Source: Auriscalpium vulgare (taxonomy: Eukaryota; Basidiomycota; Agaricomycetes; Russulales; Auriscalpiaceae). Taken from it: a DNA stretch of 64,000 nucleotides. The stretch is from the NCBI GenBank assembly GCA_019915015.1, contig JAHBBC010000044.1, positions 1-64,000 on the forward strand, given 5' to 3'. Below, in pieces: positions 9,660 to 19,460 of this stretch. Position 1 is the stretch's first letter; every line of letters starts with the position of its first letter. Position numbers and translations under genes: made by a program. Below the pieces are notes generated by a model. It was not told where the DNA came from and made no database searches. It saw only the letters and a program-made list of their open reading frames with translations.

Positions 9660-12030
9660 CTACAGCTCGTCGTCGTCGTCCTTCTCCTCCTCGGCCTCTG
9701 CGAACACAGGCTTCGGTTGGTTGACTCGCCACGCTGTGAGAATTCCCAGCGACGCCATCCAAGCGCATCAGCCCACATTCGACACCCCAGCTGCACAAAA
9801 ACGCACCGCCAGTCCACTGTGGGTCGTCTTCGCCGACCTTGGCATACTTGAGCAGCGCCTCGCGGGGCTGGAGGAACACGCAAGGTCAGTCTGAAGCCAA
9901 GAGCGCAAATAAATGACAAGAACACGCACATCTTCGTCTCGGGTCGTATCGCGGACCAGGTTCTGCACGACGTGCTGGGTTGCGCTGGCACCAACCCGCC
10001 CTCCACGACCTGGCCCAGTGACTGGCAGCTCCGGCCTGTGGCTCTTCCGGGGATCCATCCGCTCCTTCTCGTGCTTCCGCTTGCTGCCCCTCGCGATCTC
10101 CCCATCCCGGAACATGGGCAATGCGTGCGGAGTGAGAATCGTCGGCGCGGCCACGGCATCCGACATGTCTTCTACCGTCGGTCGTTTCGCCGGTCCTTTG
10201 TTCAGGAGCAGCTTCGCGCCATTTAAAGAAGTATGCGGCGAGTACAGCACACAGATCTTCCCACTTGTGAGCCCGACCACCAGCTATACCGAAGGATGAT
10301 CAGTCCATCGTAAACGGGAGTGGCTGTGATACATACTTGGTTGATCTTGGGGTGCCATTGAACAACAACTGGCGTACTATCGACTTCCAGCTGCTTCTCT
10401 ACCTCCAAATCGTCCCTGCGAAGGAATAACAAGCTGCCTTTCTCTCCTTTGCCCGACGCGCCCACTCCCGTGACGATGTATTTGTTGTCAGGGCTGAATA
10501 TCGCATTCGTGGTGGGGTAGAGCGTGAGAGCCCCCACCCGCTCAGCGAGTGGCTTCTTGAACGCCCGAAGATCCCATACTATTCACGGATCGTTAGGAGC
10601 AGTTGAGGCGTGGTGTGAGAATGATGCCCACGTTTCACAGTGTTGTCGCCTCCCCGCGTCAGAATGGTATGCCCGTCTACTGAGAACACAAGAGAACCTG
10701 TTTCAGTTCCCTTCGTGTGGGCAGCTTGAACAGTCATATCTGGCCGTACAAAGTTTGAGTTGGTCTTCCATAGGTGCAGCGCACCGTCAAGACATGCTAG
10801 ATGGGTCTTTTCAGCCATTGAGCCCTCGCGAGAGCATAAATAACGGACCTCCTGCGATATACCGACCGTCAGGAGAGTAGGCACACGTCGTAACTTTCGT
10901 ACGGGCGCCTCGCTCCCTGGACTTGACAACTATCACGCCCTTCTGCTTCCGCCTGTTTTCAACATCCCATATCCTAGCAGGCGAAGCGTCAGATTTCGTC
11001 CCGCAGAAACTGCCTAGTCCTCACCTTATCGTAGAATCCGAGGAACTTGTGATGAATATCTCCGAATCCTTCGGATGCCAGGCGCATGCTGACAGCTCGC
11101 CGACGTGTCCCCTACAACATACGAATGAAGCTAACGGTAGTTAAGCAATGTTATAGACTTACGATGTGTTCTTCATATCACGGATGTACATGTCGCCCTT
11201 GACGTAGGCGCCCCTGGCCAGTCAGGTCAGTCTATCCTCGACTCAGCTGAAAAACGCAGTACTCACTTCTCCTCCCCGTCGCGATCATACAACTTCGCTT
11301 GAGACGTACCAGAGATAACGAGAAAGCGCTGGCCGTCATTAGAGTACTTCAAATCGTGAATCTACACGAGCAGCTGAGGTTAGGCTGTGAAACAGGTTCG
11401 AGCCGAATCGCCACGCACATGATAGCTCCCCGCCGGCTCCCAAGTCTTGAACGGCTTTGGCCCCGAGCCCGACATCCCGCCGAAGTCCCACAGCTTGCAG
11501 TCGTAGTCGTGCGAGCCGGACAGAATGCGCGCGCCCGACGGGTCGAGCGCCAAGGCGGAGACGACCTTCGTGTGGTCGCTGAGTATTAGCTCGTGCGTGA
11601 TGGGGAACTGTGGCCCATCCGCCGCGTCGAAACCTTCGTCGTCCGGGTCAAACTCCGGCTCCTCCAGGGCGTCGGGTGCCGACGTGGGAGGGGGCCCGGG
11701 CTCGTCGTCGTCGTCGTCCGAGCCGTCGTCCGAGCCGTCGACGTCGGGAGCGGGTGCGGCGGACGTTGACGGCAGCGCGGGCGGCCCCATGCTGCGCGAC
11801 GGGCCCGATCTGCGCTCCTCATTTGCGGGCTGTATGGGTGGAGGCTGTACCGTTGCACCATCCTGCAGACCGACGGTCGAGCCATGAGTGTTCCACGCGC
11901 AGACACAAGTCGGGCGACGTACCTCCAGCCTCTTGCTTTTGTCGAACCTCCCGGGATCAAGCGTCTTTTTCGAGGTCTTCTTGCCGAATCCTGCAATGCC
12001 CATAGCAGCGAAGACGTCCATGTCGGCCAT
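9660..12030 (-). CDS. WDR70-like WD40 protein
   Basis: Multi-exon minus-strand gene. The N-terminus MADMDVFAAMGIAGFGKK and the lead-in to the first WD repeat (FPITHELILSDHTKVVSALALDPSGARILSGSHDYDCKLWDFGGM) are typical of WDR70 (gastrulation-defective homologue). In between is a low-complexity acidic linker (SDDGSDDDDDEPGPP). Later exons give further repeats: GELSACAWHPKDSEIF, TKVTTCAYSPDGRYIAGG, GSLVFSVDGHTILTRGGDNTVK, TNAIFSPDNKYIVTGVGA and PVVVQWHPKINQ. The family's basic C-terminal tail follows (GSKRKHEKERMDPRKSHRPELPV and PREALLKYAKVGEDDPQW), ending KDDDDEL with the stop at 9660-9662. WDR70 homologues are nuclear and linked to H2B ubiquitination and double-strand break repair (family knowledge). 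Exon borders near the C-terminus are approximate. Confidence 0.85.
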
Positions 12031-12401
12031 GGTGAACTATTGTCGCGTCCAAGTAGCGTTCAGAGCAAGCAGTGAAGGCGGCCGCGCCCGGCCCGGCGGT
12101 TCGTTGCCGCGCGCGCGTTCGGTGCTCCGAGTCCCGGCGGTGGTTGTAAGCGCATCAGTGTGTTTCGACGACGCCGTCGGCGCTGCAACGAAGGGCTCGC
12201 TGTCTAAGAACTTAGTTGTAGGCCATTGTATATATACCGCCTCCAAGTGGGCAAGGGAGCTGCCGCGCGTGCCAGCAGCGGCGCTTTTCGAGTAGGGTAG
12301 CCCGTTAGATAAGATAAGATGGTAGCGATCACATGTACACGCGTGGGACGCGCTCCCCACCGCACACTCAGTGTCACACACCCTTCTCCTCCTCCCACAA
12401 C
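12031..12401. promoter_or_regulatory. Bidirectional promoter with GATA motif
   Basis: Shared by the divergent WDR70-like (start 12030, minus) and amidohydrolase (start 12402, plus) genes. It contains TATATATA at about 12229-12236 and, at 12295-12320, GGGTAGCCC plus TTAGATAAGATAAGAT, nearly identical to the inverted motif at 1094-1119. The GATA tandem lies about 80 bases before the amidohydrolase start. Confidence 0.55.
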
Positions 12402-15400
12402 ATGGGCGCCGACGCAGAGCTGGGCTATCTGCCCACAACGGCGCCTGACGTCGCAGTGAACCCGAATCATGTGTCCAAGCGTCGCAAGCGGACGGCCAAG
12501 TTCCTCGCCCTCTTGGCGATACTCGCTGTTGCGCAGCTCCTGCTGCTGCCCGGCTCTCCCACCGAACAAACCCATCCCGTGCCCCAGAACGCAGCATCTA
12601 CGCTTGCGCGTTGTGCATCTCTCCAGGAGGTCCCCTCCCCACCTCGCGACTTTCTCAAACGTGCCGCATCCGACCGCTTCGTGGAAGGTACCCAGGCCGT
12701 ACTAATCCGCAATGCGAAGGTCTGGACGGGTGGAGAGAATGGCACAGAGGTGTTAAGTGGCGATGTATACCTCGATAAGGGTGTCGTCAAAGGCGTCGGC
12801 CATCTAGGCGGCAATCTCGATATCCAGGCCCTGGTCGCGAAGGGCAAGGTGTCCATCGTCGACGCGAAAGGTGCATGGGTAACGCCTGGGTCAGTCGCAT
12901 GCATGCCTGACTTGTGCCCTTAGTAACTTGCATGTTTCTCCTATAGGATTGTCGATCCACACTCGCATCTCGGGGATGGTTCTTCACCTTACTTGGACGG
13001 CGCATCCCCCGACGACAACTCCCGCAAGGGCCCCATTCTTCCCTGGTTGCGCTCTCTCGATGGCCTCAACACACACGACGACTCATATCCGCTGTCCATT
13101 GCGGGCGGCGTCACGACGGCTCTCGTGCTACCCGGCTCGGCAAACGCGATTGGTGCGCAGCACGCGCGTGTATTGCGTGCTAGCTTGACGGACCGTGTGT
13201 GCAGGTGGTCAGGCTTTCACCATCAAACTTCGGCCCACAAAGGAGCGCTCACCCACGTCGCTTCTCGTGGAACCGCCTTATGATATTTTGAACGCTTCTG
13301 CATCGCAATATGGCGCTCCGCTCAGGTGGAGGCAGATGAAGTGAGTTTACTTTGACCATGCTGCAACATCCTGCTGACCTGATGTATCAGGCATGCTTGC
13401 GGTGAGTCTTATGACGTCTTTTGCGAGAACCTTATCTGAACCATGTCCTACAGGAGAGAACCCAAGTATGTATGTTCAGTTCTCGCACATAACTCATGGC
13501 TGAGAAATACCCTCGTAGGCCGGGTCTATGGGAATTCCCGCATGGACACTTTCTGGGCATTCCGTGAGGCGTAAGCGCGTGTCCTCATTGATGTTAGTAC
13601 CCAGCACACCTCTTCACAGGTACAACAAGGCACGGGAAATCAAGAACGAACAAGACGCATTCTGTGCGAAGGCGGTCAAGGGCCAATGGACTGGCCTCGG
13701 GGACTTCCCCGAGAATTTGCAGTGGGAAGCCCTTGTGGACGTACTGCGTGGACGTGTTCGGGTGTGTAGCCTGCGCCCTCATTTCAAGTGAATTGTTGTC
13801 TCACTTTGATATAGGTGCAAACACACTGCTACGAGGCCGTCGACTTGGATGACTTGATTCGGGTAGCTACCACTCCAATGGCGAGAGTCACCTCGCTCAA
13901 ACTCGCTACGTCTAGCTCTCGAACGAATTCCAGTTCCCGATCGCTGCCGTACATCACGCACACGAAGCGTACCTCGTTCCTGACGTCTTGAAGCGTGCTT
14001 ACGGTGAGTTGTGCTTCCGTCAGATCGGGCCATACAATTTGCCTGACCAGACGATTTAGGCTCGACGCCTGCTGTAGCTATCTTTGCGACGAATGCCAGG
14101 TACAAGCGGGAAGCTTACCGCGGCTCAGAATTTGCTGCTCGTATTTTGGCAGACAACGGGCTAAAGGTTGTTATGAAGGTAAGTACTCATTGTCTCATGG
14201 TTTCGTGCTTGAATTCTGACTGCGTGACTCATCAGAGCGACCACCCGGTGCTGAACTCGAGGTACTTGCTGTATGAGGCCCAGCAGGCCCATTACTACGG
14301 CTTGCCCGAGAACTTAGCATTGGCTGCCGTAACGAGCCATGCCGCTCAAGTTATTGGGTTGGACCACCGTGTAGGATATCTGAAGGAAGGTGAGTGCAGG
14401 AACATCGTTTATTTTAGGGCCTGTTGACGTAGTCCAACATTTCAGGCTATGACGCTGGTAAGACCACCTAAGCGGTGCTCTCAATGTGACACTAATGCTC
14501 TGCAGACTTGGTCGTATGGGATAGCCATCCGCTCGCACTTGGCGCAACACCCGCCCAAGTCTACATCGACGGTATTCCCCAGATCGCTAACCCACAAGTG
14601 GTCCATAAACCATCAGCGTATCAAAAACCACCAAAGGTGCCTAATTTCGACGAAGAGACGGCCGAAACGATCAAATACGAAGGCCTCCCTCCTCTGCTCT
14701 CGAAGAAAGCGTCGACCGACGGCGTGCTATTTGTGAACATCTCGAAAATATTCCTTCCACGGGAGGGCACTCTTCACGAGGCATATGCGACCTCCAGTGT
14801 AGACCCTGATGGCGCTGTCATGCTCGTGATGAATGGCAGCGTACAATGTTACGGGGCTGCCAGTGACTGTCCGCATAAGGGTGCCGTCTCGGAGGTGGTA
14901 GAGGTTGTGGGTTTGGGGGGCGGTACTATCCAGCCGGGCCTGCTTTCATACGGCTCGCCCTTGGGCCTACAGGAGATTGAGGCAGAGTCGACGACAGGCG
15001 ACGGCCGTGTATTCGACCCTCTCGTTGGCCCTGTGCCGAAGGTCTTGGGAGGAGATGATACACTCATTCGTGCCGTGGACGGCCTGCAGTTTGCGGGCAG
15101 AAGTGCATTGTGCGTTGCATTTTCCCGATACCATGCGTGCGCTGACGAAAATGCAGGCTCGCCTACCGCGCCGGCGTCACGAAAGCGATCACTGCGCCTA
15201 GTCACAGAGGTTTCTGGGCCGGGCTTGGCACGTCATTTTCGCTCGGGGCTTTGAATAAACTGGAGGAAGGCGCCGTCATCCAAGAAGTGACTGCGTTGCA
15301 TGTTGCGGTCGGCCACTTTGGCCGGCAGCCGAGTGTTAGCACGCAGATTGCTGCGCTGCGCAAACTCCTGCTCGGACTGCCCGATGACGACGATCTGTCT

Positions 15401-16141
15401 GATTCCGCAAGTCATTTCGCGAAGGTCGCGACGGTCAGTGTGTCTTTGAATCTTTCGACGAGTTGTGTGCTAATGAAGTGGAAAAGGGCAAGATTCCAAT
15501 CGTGGTGGAAGCACACAGCGCGGATATCATCGCGACGCTCATCTTACTGAAGAAAGAAGTCGAGGAGAAGACGGGCGCGAGCATCCAGTTAACGATTGCC
15601 GGCGCGACTGAAGCGCACCTCTTGGCAAAGGAGCTTGCAGAAGCTGAAGTTGGCGTCATATTTGTACCATCGAGGCCGTTCCCTGCCGTCTGGGAGCAAG
15701 TGAGGGTGTACGCCATTTCTTGACCATTTTCGAGCAAATGGACTCATGATTTCGTAGACTTCCCGGCCCGCCCCTCACGGAGGAAAGCCAGATCTCTCTT
15801 TTGCTTGCTCACAACGTGACGGTCGGCGTCGGCGTCGAGGAATCCTGGAGTGCACGCAACACACGGTTTGACGTTGCTTGGGTGAGTTCACAGTTCTTGA
15901 CGTAACCGGCTTTGCAATGCTAATAGTCGATTAGGCTGCGATCGAAGCTGGCGGACGTATCTCCAAGCTAGAGGCACTCGCACTCGCGTCTACGAACCTT
16001 GAGAAACTCCTCGGCGGCACGGCGGAGGTCGCGCTGGGCATGCCGGACCTGGTTGCGACGGCTGGCGGCGACCTGCTGTCGTTCGAGAGCAAAGTGGTTG
16101 GTGTGATCTCGGCCAGAAGGCAGGCTGTGGATCTGTTCTGA
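12402..16141 (+). CDS. Membrane-anchored amidohydrolase (imidazolonepropionase/dihydroorotase-like)
   Basis: Long multi-exon gene (about 14 exons). The protein starts MGADAELGYLP and has one N-terminal hydrophobic helix (FLALLAILAVAQLLLLPGS, about residues 30-48), so it is probably a type II membrane or secreted enzyme. The composite-domain start is TQAVLIRNAKVWTGGENGTEVL. The metal-binding motif IVDPHSHLGDGSSPYLDG is followed by SIAGGVTTALVLPGSANAIGG. Further on are NGLKVVMKSDHPVLNSRYLLYEAQQAHYYGLPENLALAAVTSHAAQVIG, DLVVWDSHPLALGATPAQVYIDG, RAGVTKAITAP-like and AHNVTVGVGVEESW. Two amidohydrolase-like stretches occur, with a closing GGRISKLEALALASTNLEKLLGG. Stop 16139-16141. Substrate unknown. 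An ATG at 12333 is also in frame, but 12402 fits the hydrophobic anchor better. Its last exon is copied at 3878-4030. Confidence 0.75.
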
Positions 16142-16161
16142 TGGCATGCGATGTCAGTATA

Positions 16162-16857
16162 CTATCGTTGCCCCAGAGTTGAACGGGCCCCAGAGATGAA
16201 CATCTTGAATATCACTTGCACCACTTGAGCCACAACTCTCAAAATATTCAAGCACATGTATTTCAATCTACAGAATGACTTTCGGATGTTTTTGCTGCTC
16301 AGGGGGTGTCGACAGTGTGCACAGTTACTGAAAGGGTGAATTTGGGTGTCTGAAGACCTATATCCACAAAAGTGCGAGACAGTGCGTGCACTGCGCCCCG
16401 TAAAAATTAACCCACATGATTTTATATACCTGGTGAAGCGCTGGATAATTTCTCCGGGAGGCAATCGGTAGGATTTCGAGCCACAGACGATAAAATGTAG
16501 GTGGAGGGTCAACCACTACGATGGAGTGACAAATTAAGGCTCCGACACTTCAGCCACCTCCCTTCCTGCACGGGTCCGTGACAACGTGCTTGGCTGTGCC
16601 GTGCCTTGCCGACGGTGACTTTGTGTGACTGATGCTCGGCGAAATAGTTCATCTCTGGGCCTCCCCTTGAATTTCGAGTGTCCTTCCCGGGAGCCCCCCG
16701 AGGACAGAATATGTCTAGCTAAAAATCCGAAAAAACAAGAATGAGGTAGCTGAGATCAATGTGCATACATTTGTGAAATCTTCATGAGAGAAAGAAGCAT
16801 CACGAAACATCTACGGGCGAAACAATGAAAACCCGTTCAACTCTGGGGCAACGATAG
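16162..16857. mobile_element. MITE with perfect 26-bp TIRs and TA target duplication
   Basis: The ends are perfect inverted repeats of 26 bases, starting CTATCGTTGCCCCAGAG on both strands (16162-16187 and 16832-16857). The element is flanked by TA on each side (16160-16161 and 16858-16859). Copy A of the segmental duplication shows the empty site, GTCAGTA-TA-TAGTCTGC, so both borders are exact. A TA duplication is the hallmark of Tc1/mariner/pogo-type transposases. No transposase can be seen in the 696 bases, so the element is non-autonomous. It lies 20 bases beyond the amidohydrolase stop codon, in its 3' UTR region. Confidence 0.93.
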
Positions 16858-17154
16858 TATAGTCTGCATCAGTCGCGCAGGTCTTGTCTTGAAGCGTGAA
16901 TGGAATTTCGCTTTCACGCCAGCGGATCCCATTGGTGCTCAAAGCGCAATAAGAGTATCGTGAGTGTAAATGAACAAAACAAGGTATAAAGGTCGACTGG
17001 GTATTCAATGTACAAGATTTTCCTACAATAGCTTCTCTGGCCCGTCTCAGAACTGCTGTTGCCCGTATTGATTGTTTTCTTTTTCTCTGGTGACTGTGGT
17101 TTTTTGGATTTTCTGTGGCATCACCCCGCTTCGTCGTACGCGCTCGTTCGATGG

Positions 17155-18670
17155 TCACCGCCGCACCCCGGCAGCCACCCGATTCCACCACCGTGCCAGG
17201 CTGGCCACGGCAGGACTCGCCTTGCCGATGCGAGCGACGGACGCCGGGATTGGCGTCTTCGCCAGGACATCGGCGGCCTTGGCTCGACGCTGGGGAGCGG
17301 CGACGGATGAGATCGAGGATGGGGAGGGAGAGCTAGACCGCGAGCTGGACCGCGAGCTGGCAGCGTCGGACCACCCGGCGGGAAGGTCGAATACTGGTGC
17401 CTCGGCGGTGTTGTCGAGGCATACGATCGCATGCAACGCCTCCTTCTCGGACACTGAAGGCAGCAGAACAGAGACAACGGTTGAGTTGCCGGTCGACACG
17501 GAGTCCAAGGACCCTGAGGAGGACGATATCCGTGAGCCGCGGAACGAAGAACGAAGACGAGCAGGCTCACCGGCGCTTCCCTTCCAAACGCTCTGAGATG
17601 GCAGGCTCGCGCTCGACGATTCGGAGATGGTCCGAGGGCCCACATCCCCCTGCCCCCGTGCTTGAACATAGATGTTGTAGTCATCTGCAGGGTCACCGAC
17701 GCCGGCGACCATGTCGAGAATCGCTTGGAGGCGTGCGGCGGTCTCGTCCACAAAGTTCTCCCGTTGAGCTTCAGGACGGTATTCCGGCGTTGCCGGTGGT
17801 TGGTCCGGCTCAGACAGCGCATTGCATGAGATGTCCACGAAGGATGTATGCGAGTATCCTTCGGTGTACTCGACAATCGCCGAGAATGACTGATGAGATT
17901 CAGCGTGCTGGACCTCGACGGGAATGGAGTTGACGTATTGAACGACCGGTTCTTGCTCAGGAGTGCTCTCTGTCTCCACCGGAGGGGCTGGGAGGGGACG
18001 AGTGGGCGCGGGGGGCCGAGTGGGCGCGGAGGGACGAGTGGGCGCGGAGGGACGAGTGGGCGCGGCGGGACGAGTGGGCGCGGAGGGACGAGTGGGCGCG
18101 GAGGGACGAGTGGGAAGGGCTGGGAGGGGACGAGTGGGCGCGGCGAGAGCAACTGGAACGGAGGCTGGCCGGACAGGTTTCACCTGGGGACGAGCAGACG
18201 CGTTCGAGACATAGGAGAACGCGACAGGGACAGAGAGCGGACGGGGAACGGGGGCGCGGGTCGGCGCAGACTTGGGCGACTGGGGCTTTGCGTTACGGGC
18301 GCCAGACGCTCGAGGGCTGGGATCGCTGACCCTCTGCGCAGTCTTGGTAAGATGGTTCTCGGTGGCGCGCGATGGGCTGACACGGCGAGAGCCAACCTTG
18401 CTGGCCGGCGCCCGGGTGGTCTTGGGCGGCGGCGCCGAGCGCGCGTTCTCCTTGCCATTGGCGGCGGCCTTGCTACTGACGGCGGCCTTGGAAGGGCCGT
18501 GGCGGCCTTGGAATGGCCGTGGCGGCCTTGTGGGCGGCCATCTTGAGGCGCACGGCCTCGATGGCGCGAGTGCGGGAGGCCAAGGGGGTGCGCGCGGTCG
18601 GGGCAGTGGGGACGCCGGAGACGGGAGACTTGGGGACGGGAGACTTGAGGGAGGTTTGCTTGGTCGGCAT
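17155..18670 (-). pseudogene. Ala/Pro/Ser-rich protein, copy B (frameshifted)
   Basis: Copy of the gene at 4362-5858. The start codon and N-terminus (MPTKQTSLKSPVPKSPVSG) are kept. Two single-base deletions around 18490-18515 (CCTTGGGAAGG to CCTTGGAAGG, and CCTTAGGAATGG to CCTTGGAATGG on the plus strand) shift the frame, so the normal start reads only about 65 residues. The rest of the frame, over 400 codons, stays open to SLARWWNRVAAGVRR, and no ATG near the 5' end restores it. The Pro-rich part has gained PTRPSA hexapeptide units relative to copy A. Upstream TATA box retained at 18773-18778. The break is recent, since little else has decayed; a sequencing error is possible but would need two independent misses. 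Confidence 0.75.
17996..18114 (-). repeat. 18-bp coding minisatellite (PTRPSA)n
   Basis: About six tandem copies of the unit GGACGAGTGGGCGCGGAG, coding on the minus strand for PTRPSA. The corresponding stretch of copy A (about 5190-5320) has a different mix (PPATTRPPATTRP), so the array changed after the duplication. Confidence 0.8.
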
Positions 18671-19460
18671 TGCAAAAACGAAAGCGAGTTGAAAGCAGCT
18701 GCGATAGCAAGGGGTGTTCTTGGTTGTCTTGAGCGAAGAGTAGACGGGGGCTGGCGAGCCTGGGGCGAAGGATTATAAGGTCAGCCTCGCGATTCAGACC
18801 GGTCAGCCTCGGGTGCGGCTGACCATGTCTCGACAGATCTAACGCGGAAGGCAGGCAAAGCATCCCTCAGGCGGCAGTCCTGCAGTAGTGTCCAGAGAAA
18901 CCGGGAGACATGTTTGCGGCAGATGAAGCAACGTTGTGGTGAGGATCGGATCGCGGAGACGAGACAAGACAACAGTGATCAGACCAGCGTGACAAGGGCA
19001 TAGATTGCGAGGAAGGGTCTGCAAGGTCGTCTTGTGCAGAGAGGATTATGGCTGAGCGGGGCGATGGTAGTGGTCACTGTTGCAGGCGCGCGACTTGGTG
19101 GCAGCCTATAGACGTGAGATCAAGAAGTTCACATTGCGCGCGATTTACATATCCTCATGGAATAAGTGTATTATATGGAGTCGTTAGCAGTAAAAAGTAC
19201 ACAGGGGAATCTATCAGTGCGGTGTATGGCCCTCCCTTGGGCTAATGAATGCAGATATGTGCGATGAAAACTGGGGATGCAAAATGCCAGTGTCTAAGCG
19301 CGTGCGAGTGCAGACGATGCAAGTGTCAGCTCAACCTCTCCTCCAGAGCGTGCGCCGCGCCGCCCCGCCGCCCCGCCGCCCCGTGCGAGGCGGACGCGCC
19401 TTCTGACGCCCATCCATAACTATACAAGAATAAATCTTCCTTCCCAACTTGATTGGCACC
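18671..19460. other. Duplicated upstream region, then intergenic
   Basis: 18671-19096 is the non-coding right part of segmental copy B, with TTATAA at 18773-18778. 19097-19460 holds no recognised gene; a GC-rich patch (about 19355-19395) with repeated CCGCCCCG precedes the 3' end of the minus-strand channel gene. Confidence 0.5.

Larger units (their letters stand above)
15990..19096 (+). repeat. Segmental duplication, copy B
   Basis: Counterpart of 3878-6325 in the same orientation, about 12.1 kb downstream. It includes the real end of the amidohydrolase gene, a 696-bp MITE (16162-16857), and the Ala/Pro-rich gene with its upstream region. Without the MITE and its target duplication the two copies have almost equal length (about 2.4 kb). 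Because copy B carries the complete amidohydrolase, it is the likelier parent. Confidence 0.9.

Noticed and set aside
16162..16512. 116-residue frame inside the MITE
   Set aside because: No transposase motif; it starts exactly at the inverted repeat and looks random.
17121..18152. 343-residue minus-strand frame overlapping copy B
   Set aside because: It is the same Pro-rich region read in another frame; copy A has its counterpart and the main frame carries the conserved start.
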